Origin: Acetoanaerobium noterae
Lineage (GTDB): Bacteria; Bacillota; Clostridia; Peptostreptococcales; Filifactoraceae
Assembly: GCF_900168025.1 (NCBI RefSeq)
Contig: NZ_FUYN01000001.1
Span: forward strand, 372,001-436,000
Reading direction: 5' to 3'
Length of the DNA: 64,000 nucleotides
How positions within the stretch are numbered: position 1 is the first letter of the stretch; each line of letters begins with the position of its first letter. Shown in pieces: positions 36,612-45,567 of the stretch. The position numbers and the translations under genes were made by a program. The notes below the pieces were generated by a model that was not told the origin of the DNA, searched no databases, and worked only from the letters and a program-made list of their open reading frames with translations.

Positions 36612-38432
36612 ATGGAGAAATTAAAAATGAAAGATCTGCATGTAGGTATGATGGATGCAAAAGATGAATTAATTAAAGCAACACCCGAAGTTAAAGAAAG
36701 GTTTATAGAAACCTATATAATACCTGAAAATTTGGATGTTAAAAGCTTTTGGGAAAAACATTACTGCTTTATAACTGGATTAAAAGGAACTGGGAAAACA
36801 GCTTTACTTAGATATATTGGTATTATGGCGGAAGAAGAATTAAATTCATTAAACTCTTTTATACTATTTAAAAGTAATTTCAATACATATGATAAAGAAA
36901 ATATGATTCGTTTAATTGACAAGAATTTTGTGAATTCTTTAGAAAATTATAGTAATGCTGATTATGAGATTATATGGAAATGGTTACTTCACCGCCATAT
37001 TGTTGAAAATATTTCTTCAAACCATGGAAAAGATAATTTATTGTTTGAAGGAAATCCTGCATGGGACACATATGAAAAGTTTGTAACAAACCCTTTTCCG
37101 GATACTAAATTTAAAAAAATTCAGAAAAGTTTGGCTAAAGCTACTGTAGAAATAAATGGAGCAATTTTTGATGGCAATTTAGGGGCTAAACTAGGTTTTG
37201 AGTTTAATTTTGATGATATTCAAACCAATAAATCTAAATTGAATGATGCAGTTAGTACAGCCGATAGACTATTAGCAGATATTATTCCTTTAAATAGAAA
37301 AATGTTTATATTTGTAGATGAATTAGAGTTGAGTTACGAATCAGAAGAAAGTTATCGTAGAGATCAAATTTTAATCAGAGACTTAATAATTTCTGTTTAT
37401 AGAATGAATCAGCTCTTTGAAAAACAATCTTTAAATATAAAAATCATTTGTAGTGTAAGAAGCGAGGTATTGTTATCAGTTGATGCATCGGGAAAGGAAG
37501 TAAATAAATATATATCTAGCTATGGATATCCCATATATTGGAATGAAGCTTGTGCTGTAGGCACTCGACATCCCCTTATAGAATTATTTATTAATAGAAT
37601 TAGACTTTCAGAAAAAAATGCAGGAAGTCACGAAGTAACTAGCGATAAAATATGGAATAAGTGGTTTGGATCTACTACTGAAGGTCAGGATATGGAGCAG
37701 TATATTTTAAGATTAACTTGGTTTAGACCTAGAGATATTATTAGGATTTTAACTTTAGCAAAAACTATGAGGCCAAGTGATGAAACTTTTGATAATAAAT
37801 TGTTCTCTCATATTATAATTGAATATTCTAAAGATAGCTGGATGGAAACTATTGAAGAATTAAAAGCAAAATATAACAGTGAAGAATTAAAAGCAATCAG
37901 AAAAATATTTTACGGTTATTATAAGGAATTCACTTATGAAGAATTTCTAATACAGGTCGAAAATACAAAAAAATTATTTAACCCTATTCCTAATGTACTT
38001 AATAAACCCGATGAATTATTAGATGACTTATTTAGAATTGGTGTAATTGGAAATATTAGTAAAGGTGTGCAAAGGTGGGCTTCAAGAGGAGAAGAAGAAA
38101 TCTTAACAGGTTATATGTATAATATTCTTGTACACCCAGCATTAAGAAAATATCTTTGTTCTATTAAAAATCCAGCTTTTAAACCTCCTGTAAATAAAAA
38201 AACAACTGCTATTAAAAAGGAAGAGCACCAAGGCGAAGTTATAAATGTCTCAATAAACAAAGGATTCTCCTTTATAAAAGCGAAGGATGTTGATTATTTT
38301 GCTCCATTACGTAATTATAAAAATATCAAGAATGGTCAAAATATCCATAAGTGTAAAGTAAAATTTAATGTAAGATATAATAATAAAAAAGATAAATGTG
38401 ATGAGGCTATTGAGATTTATCTTTTACCATAA
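36612..38432 (+). CDS. P-loop ATPase (Sll1717-like) fused to a cold-shock-like domain
   Basis: Protein of 606 residues. N-terminal P-loop NTPase with Walker A GLKGTGKT (56-63) and Walker B MFIFVDEL (231-238), followed by a sensor-like segment IKIICSVRSEVLL, as in AAA/STAND-type ATPases of the Sll1717 group. A helical C-terminal half contains a winged-helix-like part (about 430-520). Residues about 537-606 resemble a cold-shock/OB RNA-binding domain: GEVINVSINKGFSFIKAKDVDYF carries the RNP1-like KGFSFI and RNP2-like VDYF (positions about 541-563). It is the only plus-strand gene between dapF and 62.5 kb, has its own promoter, and ends at a terminator shared with the phage lysis genes. The setting suggests prophage-carried cargo such as a defence gene; no function is proven. 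Confidence 0.72.
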   Translation: MEKLKMKDLHVGMMDAKDELIKATPEVKERFIETYIIPENLDVKSFWEKHYCFITGLKGTGKTALLRYIGIMAEEELNSLNSFILFKSNFNTYDKENMIRLIDKNFVNSLENYSNADYEIIWKWLLHRHIVENISSNHGKDNLLFEGNPAWDTYEKFVTNPFPDTKFKKIQKSLAKATVEINGAIFDGNLGAKLGFEFNFDDIQTNKSKLNDAVSTADRLLADIIPLNRKMFIFVDELELSYESEESYRRDQILIRDLIISVYRMNQLFEKQSLNIKIICSVRSEVLLSVDASGKEVNKYISSYGYPIYWNEACAVGTRHPLIELFINRIRLSEKNAGSHEVTSDKIWNKWFGSTTEGQDMEQYILRLTWFRPRDIIRILTLAKTMRPSDETFDNKLFSHIIIEYSKDSWMETIEELKAKYNSEELKAIRKIFYGYYKEFTYEEFLIQVENTKKLFNPIPNVLNKPDELLDDLFRIGVIGNISKGVQRWASRGEEEILTGYMYNILVHPALRKYLCSIKNPAFKPPVNKKTTAIKKEEHQGEVINVSINKGFSFIKAKDVDYFAPLRNYKNIKNGQNIHKCKVKFNVRYNNKKDKCDEAIEIYLLP

Positions 38433-38488
38433 ATTTTCCTGTGATTTTAAAAGGTGATTTAGAATAATATTAACATAAAATTAATAGC

Positions 38489-38532
38489 AAAAAAAATAGC
38501 CTACTACATTTAAGGAGTAGGCTATTTTTTTT
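38489..38532. terminator. Bidirectional terminator between ATPase gene and phage lysis genes
   Basis: Perfect 15-bp arms (38491-38505, 38516-38530; AAAAAATAGCCTACT and its complement) with a 10-base loop and A/T-runs on both sides. Ends the convergent late phage transcript and the ATPase gene. Confidence 0.9.
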
Positions 38533-38734
38533 ATATATTATCTTCTCTTTTTCCGTCCACATATCCCTCAGTTAGAATATATATAATCAAAGTAGCAAAT
38601 GCTGAAACTATAGCTGTTATTTGAGCTATTTCAGCTTCAGTAAAATTAATAGCTACAAGAATGGCCGTTATAAAACCTATAAGAGCTGCCCAAAACTTCC
38701 TGCTAGATAACTTCCTTTTCCAGTCTATTTTCAT
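38531..38734 (-). CDS. Phage holin-like protein
   Basis: 67 residues. Basic N-terminus (MKIDWKRKLSSRKFW), two hydrophobic helices (about 15-32 and 37-56, AALIGFITAILVAI and ITAIVSAFATLIIYI) and a charged tail. Size, topology and position directly after the endolysin fit a holin that opens the membrane for lysis. It overlaps the endolysin stop by 4 bp (ATGA-type). Confidence 0.78.
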   Translation of the reverse strand: MKIDWKRKLSSRKFWAALIGFITAILVAINFTEAEIAQITAIVSAFATLIIYILTEGYVDGKREDNI

Positions 38735-39336
38735 TTAGTACCCCCACACTTTTCCGCAATATTATTCTGTATAACCCACATTTTCCAGTCCCAAGGATAT
38801 TCTTTTAAATCAGCAATATGTCTCTCTGGACTATTAATAATCTTTAATTTAGCAAGGTTATTTATAGCATCTATCCCATAATCTAGTTCTTTTTGTGATA
38901 CAGGTTTTCTGGCCATGTCCTCATCCTCCTCTGGTTTCACATTAGTAAAACTTACACCTTTGATTCTTCGTGCATAAGGAAATATAGTTGTTTTTTCTAA
39001 AGTGATGCCGTTTCTACTAGCATTACAATGAATCCACTTCCCATCTCCAGCATAGATTCCTATATGATTTATTCCTCTTTCAACTCCTGGATCATGTTTA
39101 AATCCTAAATCTCCTATTTTCAAATCTGATACTTTTATTGAATTACTCGCATGCCACTGATACCAAGTTCCATCTGGTATATCAACTCCTACTATTTTAT
39201 AGCAGTACCTTACAAATCCTGAACAATCTAATACCTTCGGAATTGTTGGTGGCATTGCCTTAGCTCCAAGCTTATATTTAATGTTTTTACTTTTCAGCAT
39301 TAAAGCTGCTTCAAGAATTTTGTTCCTGTTTATCAT
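38731..39336 (-). CDS. Phage endolysin, NlpC/P60 peptidase
   Basis: Cell-wall hydrolase of 201 residues. N-terminal NlpC/P60 domain (about 1-130) with the catalytic Cys in LDCSGFVRYCY and the catalytic His in INHIGIYAGDGKWIH. Such enzymes cut peptide bonds in peptidoglycan stems. A short acidic linker (KPEEDED) leads to a C-terminal domain (about 140-201; ARKPVSQKELDYGIDAINNL, then YPWDWKMWV) seen in many clostridial phage lysins and likely to bind the wall. Followed by a holin. Confidence 0.9.
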   Translation of the reverse strand: MINRNKILEAALMLKSKNIKYKLGAKAMPPTIPKVLDCSGFVRYCYKIVGVDIPDGTWYQWHASNSIKVSDLKIGDLGFKHDPGVERGINHIGIYAGDGKWIHCNASRNGITLEKTTIFPYARRIKGVSFTNVKPEEDEDMARKPVSQKELDYGIDAINNLAKLKIINSPERHIADLKEYPWDWKMWVIQNNIAEKCGGTK

Positions 39337-39345
39337 TTCTTCCTC

Positions 39346-39717
39346 CTATACACCATTTCTAAAATCTTCAGCTCCTTCAGTAACATTTTCATTATTTCTA
39401 ATCTTATTTGCTATAATTCGACTTCGTATTTTGCCTTTAGAGAGATTTTCGAAACCACTTTTAGCAATTATAGCCACGAGGACTATTTGTGCCCAATTCG
39501 TCAAAATTTCTAGATTTTTTGTGGCCGAAGTGGTATCTCCAGTTATTATGGCCAAAAAAGAAGCAATAAAAAAAGCACCTATTACGATGCCTACAATAAT
39601 AAAGAGAGTTAGCTTACTAGCTTCAACATATCTTCGTTCTCTAACTTTAATTTTCTCTTTTTCTTTTGCAGCTTTTAGTTCTGCTTCAAGCTCTGATATA
39701 GATTTTCTTGGTGACAT
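39346..39717 (-). CDS. Phage membrane protein of the lysis cassette
   Basis: 123 residues. A charged N-terminal coiled coil (SELEAELKAAKEKEKIKVRE), then two hydrophobic stretches (about 34-57, TLFIIVGIVIGAFFIASFLA, and 75-88) and a basic tail. No family recognised. The position between XhlA-like protein and endolysin suggests a second holin or lysis helper. Confidence 0.6.
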   Translation of the reverse strand: MSPRKSISELEAELKAAKEKEKIKVRERRYVEASKLTLFIIVGIVIGAFFIASFLAIITGDTTSATKNLEILTNWAQIVLVAIIAKSGFENLSKGKIRSRIIANKIRNNENVTEGAEDFRNGV

Positions 39718-39993
39718 CTATAACACCCCTTGCTGGACCATATAAAAAAAGAAACCTACAAAACCGCCTACTATTAATCCAATAAACCAGCGAATAGTAG
39801 TTGTTAGTTCTGTGAGCTGCTTGCATAATTCTGTAATTTTAGTTTTAAACTCACGATTATCTACTTTTATAGTTCCTATAGTTTCTTTTATATCATCAAT
39901 TTCATCTGAATGCTCGTCTAATTTTTTTTGATGGTTTTCAAACTTATCTTCAATGTTCTTATGTTTTTCAGTACATAGTTTTTCTTCTATCAT
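39718..39993 (-). CDS. XhlA-like phage lysis protein
   Basis: 91 residues. Long N-terminal coiled coil (about 5-65, with KFENHQKKLDEHSDEIDDI) and one C-terminal membrane helix (about 68-86, FIGLIVGGFVGFFFYMV). This is the architecture of the hemolysin XhlA family, which works with a holin in Bacillus phage lysis. It abuts the next membrane gene. Confidence 0.82.
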   Translation of the reverse strand: MIEEKLCTEKHKNIEDKFENHQKKLDEHSDEIDDIKETIGTIKVDNREFKTKITELCKQLTELTTTIRWFIGLIVGGFVGFFFYMVQQGVL

Positions 39994-40041
39994 GCTCTCC
40001 CTCCAGTATAAAGGTGCTCCTTTAACTAAATAATTAGATTA

Positions 40042-40116
40042 TCATCTATTCCAAAATAACATAATTACTGTCAGTATTAAGTACGTTAAGCCTATTAGTA
40101 ATAATCCTGTAAACAT
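40042..40116 (-). CDS. Tiny single-helix membrane peptide (24 residues)
   Basis: MFTGLLLIGLTYLILTVIML and four more residues (FWNR). One membrane helix covers nearly the whole peptide. It has a very good SD (AAAAAGGAG) and the frame ends with TGA. It lies between the tail-fibre region and the lysis genes. Too small for family assignment; the SD and position argue that it is real. Confidence 0.5.
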   Translation of the reverse strand: MFTGLLLIGLTYLILTVIMLFWNR

Positions 40117-40129
40117 TAGTTTCTCCTTT

Positions 40130-40879
40130 TTAGTCAACTATTAATATTTTTGATAATAAACCACCATTAAAATATTTAGTACCATCACTTGCCTGATAAA
40201 AAATATTTTCTTGCAAGGTGCCCATACTTGCTGGATATACATAACACTCACCCACATAAATAATATCATCATCAATTTTAAAATCATTAGCATTCTTTGG
40301 TACCTTATTAAAAGTAAATATTGGATTTAGCAATAAATGTTTATCATTAATATCGGTCATGCTAAAACTATTTTCCACTGTTACTTTTGAGCAAAAAAAA
40401 TACAAACCATCTAACTCCAAAACAAATCTATTATTATGATATTCGCAATTAACCCATCCTTTGTTAAACAAACAACAAGAAAATACATAATAATCATTCA
40501 ATAAAAATATTTTATAATTATTAGATGATACATAATTCATTGCTAAAACCCCACTTGAAGGTAATGGAGAAATAGAACGCGCATTATTCATATATCCATT
40601 TATATTACCACTAGAATTTAAAGGACCAAAACCCGAATTAAGACTTAAAGTTGATGGACCACTAAAATAAATATTTATATAAATATTGCCTCTAACATGA
40701 AATGTGTATCTGTTAGAACTAGTATCTGTAGCTGCTGGATAATAGGAATATACCATTGTGCAACCATTATTTATTAAAAAGTTAACAATTTCCAGTAGTA
40801 TTCTATTTTGCTTTGAATATGCTAAATCACCTGCTAACGGCGCATAAGAAAAACTATATTTATTTTGAACTAGAGCCAT
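40130..40879 (-). CDS. Phage structural protein, possible receptor-binding protein
   Basis: 249 residues, no family recognised. Rich in Asn, Ser, Tyr and Gly, and predicted mostly beta. The N-terminal part contains SFSYAPLAGDLAYSKQN. It follows the tail endopeptidase and a small linker protein and precedes the lysis genes, where siphoviruses often carry receptor-binding or tip proteins. The host-range role is inferred from position only. Confidence 0.55.
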   Translation of the reverse strand: MALVQNKYSFSYAPLAGDLAYSKQNRILLEIVNFLINNGCTMVYSYYPAATDTSSNRYTFHVRGNIYINIYFSGPSTLSLNSGFGPLNSSGNINGYMNNARSISPLPSSGVLAMNYVSSNNYKIFLLNDYYVFSCCLFNKGWVNCEYHNNRFVLELDGLYFFCSKVTVENSFSMTDINDKHLLLNPIFTFNKVPKNANDFKIDDDIIYVGECYVYPASMGTLQENIFYQASDGTKYFNGGLLSKILIVD

Positions 40880-40896
40880 ATATCTATCTCCTTTTT

Positions 40897-41118
40897 TTAC
40901 AGCTTCGTTAAGCCCGAAACACGAACATCATAATTGACATTTAAATCCTTTCTAATAAAGTCAATATCAACAAATAATGCTACATCTGCTGGTGTAATGG
41001 GAACCAAATTATCTTCCAACTTCTTTCGTAATCCAACCACTGTAGTCACTTCATTTCTTACTAAACTCGTTACTTCAACCCACTCACTACCATTCCATCG
41101 CATTAACTTTTCTGGCAT
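40897..41118 (-). CDS. Small phage tail-tip accessory protein
   Basis: 73 residues, MPEKLMRWNGSEWVEVTSLV and on. The RWNGSEWV type of repeat is seen in fibre-anchoring domains. The start overlaps the stop of the tail endopeptidase (TAATG). Function unknown. Confidence 0.6.
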   Translation of the reverse strand: MPEKLMRWNGSEWVEVTSLVRNEVTTVVGLRKKLEDNLVPITPADVALFVDIDFIRKDLNVNYDVRVSGLTKL

Positions 41119-42797
41119 TAAGACATCACTCCTCCCGTAGTATCAATCCATAAATCGTTATTCTGTGGGCTAGTCGGTGGTGTTGCTCCTACTGCTATAT
41201 TTCTTAAGCCTTTAGGACCTGTGTTTCCTGGAACTTCAATTCCATCATCTGTAATAGTAACTGCGAGCCTATCACCAGAATTACTTTTGAAGTACTCAAC
41301 TACCATACCTTTACGATCTTTATAAATTCTACCTTTGCTTGACATTGGAGTAACTCCATCTCCTCTGCCTAATGTTATTGTAGGAACTCTTAAATTGCCA
41401 ACAGAATCAGTAATTTCTTCAAACTGCATCTGCATAACTGGAATAGCATCATACTGATATACCATTACTGGATAATCTGTTTCTGCTGTATGCATTTCTT
41501 TTTGATATTCATCTGTCCAGAACAAAAGCGCTCCATCTCTAGTTGTGTATTGAACCATAGGAAGGCTATCATTTCGCTGAGCTTGCATGAATTTTAAAAA
41601 TTGCTTTTCTGCCTCAATGTAGAATAGAGTTTCATCACCTTTTAAAAAATCTCCTGTTAAAAGGTGGTCTACTGTTAGCTCCGCAATTCTACCTCTACTT
41701 GCATATAGGTTATTAACTATCACTGTCTCAGAAACTACTACGTCTATTTCTGCAGAGATAGCTTCAATAGCAGTTGCTGATAATAAACCATCAAATTTAT
41801 AAACTCCTTCAAGTGGGTCAAACCAGAGCTTATTTTTCCACTGGCCATCTTCTTTAGATTGCATGGCTAAGGTATCTGAATTAAACCATGCTCTAGCTTT
41901 TTCGTCACTTCTAATTGCTTCGAATCCCATATCTGGACTAATTCTAATTCCATGATATAATTTTCCTTTTGCAAGAGTATCTCTTTGTATTCTAAAAATA
42001 TCATCAGCAAGTGTACTAAAAAAATTTTGAATTTCAACTTTTGAATTGATTTTTTCAAGTGGATTATATTCATAACTTATAATTCTAACTTCAGTATTTA
42101 TTTCTAAATCAGGATCTATAACTTTTACTGTATCTCCTAAACCAAACTCTTCAAACTGCCCAAATTCAGGTAATGTTTTAAGCTCGACAACATCTATATC
42201 ATATGCGAGCTTTGGAATTCCATTTACATTTTCTCTAGCATCTACAAATTTTCTTATTCCAATAATATCTTTTCCAATCTTAAATTCTTTGCCTGTTATG
42301 CTTCCTAGTCGCTGTAATAAAGAAATGTTGAATTTATCATACTTAATTTCAGCACCTATATACGATGCAAACTCAAGCAAAATAGCTCTACACGATAGTT
42401 TTTCTTGAATTGAAAATGTTTGGATTTGATTAAAATCTACAGTACTAACAATAAATCCAGTACCTTCTAATATTTTAGAAAGTATATATTCTGGAGTTCC
42501 ATCCTCAGTGAAGTAATCCTTATCATACTCCACTTTATTTAATCTATAAGATATATGTTCACAATAAGCTTTTACAAATAAACCAGCATCATTTCTATAC
42601 TGTTCAAAAGTAACAATATCAAAATAATTTTCATCTGCTTCTACTATATAGTTATGATTAATATAATTTTTAGCAGTAGAATCTAAGATAGCTGTAAATT
42701 CAAGATTGTATTCCTTATTAATTCCTTGCTTTATTTTGGCATCAAGTATATTGTCAAGATTTACTATAAAGTTTAGATTATTGTCTAATATTTTCAT
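41118..42797 (-). CDS. Prophage tail endopeptidase/tail-spike protein
   Basis: 559 residues. The N-terminal part (about 1-290) resembles the Prophage_tail/gp27-like domain of Firmicutes siphovirus tail proteins, with segments such as IKQGINKEYNLEFTA, GTGFIVSTVDFNQIQTFSI and EFGLGDTVKVIDPDLEI (in part). The C-terminal half is beta-rich and ends with NIAVGATPPTSPQNNDLWID, a phage structural motif. It forms the tail tip below Dit. Gene order tape measure, Dit, tail endopeptidase is canonical. Confidence 0.85.
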   Translation of the reverse strand: MKILDNNLNFIVNLDNILDAKIKQGINKEYNLEFTAILDSTAKNYINHNYIVEADENYFDIVTFEQYRNDAGLFVKAYCEHISYRLNKVEYDKDYFTEDGTPEYILSKILEGTGFIVSTVDFNQIQTFSIQEKLSCRAILLEFASYIGAEIKYDKFNISLLQRLGSITGKEFKIGKDIIGIRKFVDARENVNGIPKLAYDIDVVELKTLPEFGQFEEFGLGDTVKVIDPDLEINTEVRIISYEYNPLEKINSKVEIQNFFSTLADDIFRIQRDTLAKGKLYHGIRISPDMGFEAIRSDEKARAWFNSDTLAMQSKEDGQWKNKLWFDPLEGVYKFDGLLSATAIEAISAEIDVVVSETVIVNNLYASRGRIAELTVDHLLTGDFLKGDETLFYIEAEKQFLKFMQAQRNDSLPMVQYTTRDGALLFWTDEYQKEMHTAETDYPVMVYQYDAIPVMQMQFEEITDSVGNLRVPTITLGRGDGVTPMSSKGRIYKDRKGMVVEYFKSNSGDRLAVTITDDGIEVPGNTGPKGLRNIAVGATPPTSPQNNDLWIDTTGGVMS

Positions 42798-42799
42798 TA

Positions 42800-43171
42800 C
42801 TAAACCACCAACCTAGCACTAAAAGTAATTCTCAAAACCTCAAAATTTATATCAAATTTTTGTGTGACCATATCTACTAAGCATGCTTTGTAGACTACCA
42901 AATTATCATAGTCAATTACTAGATTGTGTTCTCCTTGTAGCCATGCTCCAATATTTCTAATTTTTTCTCGCCTTTCACTTATTGTTCCTAAAATCAATAC
43001 ATCAAACTGTATAGGAATATCTTCATATCCATCAAGAAATTTGTATGTTCCATCTTTTCCAATTACTTTAACTTCTTTATACCTAGGCTTGGGTGGCTTT
43101 GGTGGTACTATCGTTTTAATATGCAGATCATAAAAATTTGAATGTACTCCATTAAAGCTAAATCCTATCAT
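42800..43171 (-). CDS. Distal tail protein (Dit)
   Basis: 123 residues. MIGFSFNGVHSNFYDLHIKT, then EVKVIGKDGTYKFLDGYEDI and RREKIRNIGAWLQGEHNLVIDY (each in part) are typical of the Siphovirus Dit/tail-family domain that forms the hexameric hub at the end of the tail tube. Short form, with only the N-terminal ring domain. Overlaps tape measure stop by 4 bp (ATGA). Confidence 0.88.
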   Translation of the reverse strand: MIGFSFNGVHSNFYDLHIKTIVPPKPPKPRYKEVKVIGKDGTYKFLDGYEDIPIQFDVLILGTISERREKIRNIGAWLQGEHNLVIDYDNLVVYKACLVDMVTQKFDINFEVLRITFSARLVV

Positions 43172-45507
43172 GCCATTCCAAGCCCCCTTCCTGTTCTTTT
43201 CTGCATATCATACAATTCTCTAGCTATTTTTTTAATATCAGCTTCTTCTCTAACAATAAGAGAAGATATATTAAAATTGTTTTCTATCTTTTGGCCTTCG
43301 TTAGATTCTTCTCTCACTATTTTTCTTAAATCATCAAGCGCACCAACAAATTCAGGTCTCTTTTCTCCAACTCCAATTACAGTAGGTCCTGTAAAAATTC
43401 CACCTTTGTCATACCAGTCCACACCAAGTTTAGGAACTGATGGAGGATTAAGACTAAAAGAACCATTAATTTTAAAATGCGGTAATGGAATCTTAAACTG
43501 TGGTATCTTTAAATTTCTAAAGAATCCTACTATAGCATCTAGTCCTCTTCTTACAAGATCTTTTGCTTCTTCAATTTTTACAGAAAAAGTATTCTTTATT
43601 CCATCCCACATTGCTGTTGTAACAATTTTTAGATTTTCTCCAAACATATTCCAGCTATCTTTTATAACTTGAATAAATGTTGTAATAAATATTCTTATAT
43701 TACTTAGAGTGTCTGAAATAAATGTTTTAACACTATTCCATGTATTAGTCCATAAAGTAGATATATCTGTACCAAATTTATTAAAATCAGCTTTAACTTT
43801 ATCTAGTATCCCTAAAATGGTAGTCTTAATATCTTCCCAAGTCTTTAGAGCAAAAGCTTTAACTTCGTCCCAGTTTTTATATAGAGCTACTCCTGCTGCT
43901 ATCAGTACTCCTACTGCAGCTACAACTGCAACTACAGGTAAAGATATTGCTCCTATTGCAGCACCTAATGGAGCTACTGCTGCACCAATTGTTGCAAAGG
44001 TAGTTCCTAATGTACCAAACACAGTAATTATAGATGTTATAGAACTTGCTATTGTTCCGAATATAATTAGCAAAGGACCAATTGCAGCAGCAAGTCCTGC
44101 GATAACAACCATAGTTTCTTTTACTGGTCCAGGCAAATCTTTAAACCATGTAGCAAACTCTTGTAATTTTTCAGATATAGTTACTAATGCTGGTGCCATA
44201 ACTTCTTGCATGATTGAAGCTAAATCATTTCCTACTAACTTCAAATTATTCATAGCAGTAGTGTAGTTATCTATTGGATCAAGTGTTCCTTCAAAAGTTG
44301 AATTAACTGCTCCAGTAGCATCTGTGGCTGCATTCTTGAAATCACCTAATGATAATGCACCTTGTTCAATAGCATTAAGCATAAATGCAGCGCCCTTGCT
44401 TCCAAAATATTCAGAAGCTAAAGTAAGCCTTTCTGTTTCACTGCTTGTAGTTCCTAGAGTTTCAATTAACCCTCCCATTCCTTCTTGCAGTGTTTTTCCA
44501 TCCTTAGCAAAAGTAACCTGAGCTTTAGCCATATAGGACAAAGCTTTTCCGCCATCTATACCTTTTTGCTCAAATCTACCCATTACTGCTGCTGATGTAG
44601 CAAAATCCAACCCTAATGCTTTCAATTGTGGAGCACCCTTTATTATAGAATCAAATAGTTTATCTGTAGCTATTCCTGTGTTTTGTGCAGTCTTTGTTAC
44701 TGCATCAAGCACAGTAGGAATATCTGCTGCAGTTAAACCAAAAGCTTCTATAGCTTGCTTACTACTTATTGTAGATGATGTTACATCTTGGCCATTTATC
44801 GCAGAGAATCTTAACATTAATTCAGTAGTTTGTTCTAGTTCAGGACCTAGAAGTCCAAACTGAGTATTTACTTCACCTATTGCATCTCCAACTGCTTGAA
44901 TTTCATAAGGTCCATTTCCTGCCACATTATCAAAAGAACTACTAAGAGTTTCTATAGCTTCTCCAGTTGCGCCAGTCTTAGTTACAATTGTGTCTAGAGC
45001 CCCATCAACTTCATTGAAAGCTACCATAGCACCTGCCCCTATTGCCATGATAGGTGCAGTTATGCCTAAACTCATCTTTTCGCCGACACCTTTCATTTTC
45101 TCGCCAGCTTCATTTGCTTTATCGCCAAACTCTTTCCACTTATTATTAGTGGATTTTAATTCTTCTTCTAAATCTTTTAGTTGCTTTGTTGTAAATTCTA
45201 CTTCCCTTGCAACAGCTCTATATTGTTCTTCACCAATTTTACCTTCTGCAAGTTGTTTTTTTGCTTGCTCTTGTGCATCTTTTAAAGTATCTAATTTACT
45301 CTTAGTGTTTTCTATTTGCTCCGCTAAAAGCTTTTGCTTCTGCGCTAATGCTTCTGTATTTCCTGGGTCAAATTTTAAAAGTCTTTCTACTGCCTTAAGT
45401 TCTGTTTGAACATTTTTAGTATTCTTATTCACATCATTAAGCGCTGTTTGAAGTTTAGTGGTGTTCCCGCCTATTTCTATAATTACTCCTTTTATGTTAC
45501 CTGCCAA
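43168..45507 (-). CDS. Phage tail tape measure protein
   Basis: 779 residues. N-terminal coiled coil (about 20-135), the TP901-family core (about 150-370, with VDGALDTIVTKTGATGE), several hydrophobic segments (about 455-540, with VVAVVAAVGVLIAAGVALYK) and a C-terminal part. It sets tail length: with the rule of about 0.15 nm per residue, near 115 nm. The start codon is TTG with GGTGGTGAG upstream. It follows the frameshifted chaperone genes, as in most siphoviruses. Confidence 0.93.
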   Translation of the reverse strand: MAGNIKGVIIEIGGNTTKLQTALNDVNKNTKNVQTELKAVERLLKFDPGNTEALAQKQKLLAEQIENTKSKLDTLKDAQEQAKKQLAEGKIGEEQYRAVAREVEFTTKQLKDLEEELKSTNNKWKEFGDKANEAGEKMKGVGEKMSLGITAPIMAIGAGAMVAFNEVDGALDTIVTKTGATGEAIETLSSSFDNVAGNGPYEIQAVGDAIGEVNTQFGLLGPELEQTTELMLRFSAINGQDVTSSTISSKQAIEAFGLTAADIPTVLDAVTKTAQNTGIATDKLFDSIIKGAPQLKALGLDFATSAAVMGRFEQKGIDGGKALSYMAKAQVTFAKDGKTLQEGMGGLIETLGTTSSETERLTLASEYFGSKGAAFMLNAIEQGALSLGDFKNAATDATGAVNSTFEGTLDPIDNYTTAMNNLKLVGNDLASIMQEVMAPALVTISEKLQEFATWFKDLPGPVKETMVVIAGLAAAIGPLLIIFGTIASSITSIITVFGTLGTTFATIGAAVAPLGAAIGAISLPVVAVVAAVGVLIAAGVALYKNWDEVKAFALKTWEDIKTTILGILDKVKADFNKFGTDISTLWTNTWNSVKTFISDTLSNIRIFITTFIQVIKDSWNMFGENLKIVTTAMWDGIKNTFSVKIEEAKDLVRRGLDAIVGFFRNLKIPQFKIPLPHFKINGSFSLNPPSVPKLGVDWYDKGGIFTGPTVIGVGEKRPEFVGALDDLRKIVREESNEGQKIENNFNISSLIVREEADIKKIARELYDMQKRTGRGLGMA

Positions 45508-45567
45508 AATCTCACCACCTTTTTACATAAAAAAACCACTCTAATGAGTGGCAAAAATTTCATATAT

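Noticed and set aside
39281..39745. Plus-strand frame of 154 codons opposite the lysis genes
   Set aside because: It is a shadow of the 39346-39717 gene and flanks; no SD, and the composition mirrors the real gene.
43142..44266. Long plus-strand frames opposite the tape measure gene
   Set aside because: Hydrophobic Ser/Ile/Pro-rich translations typical of antisense reading of a helical gene; no SD.
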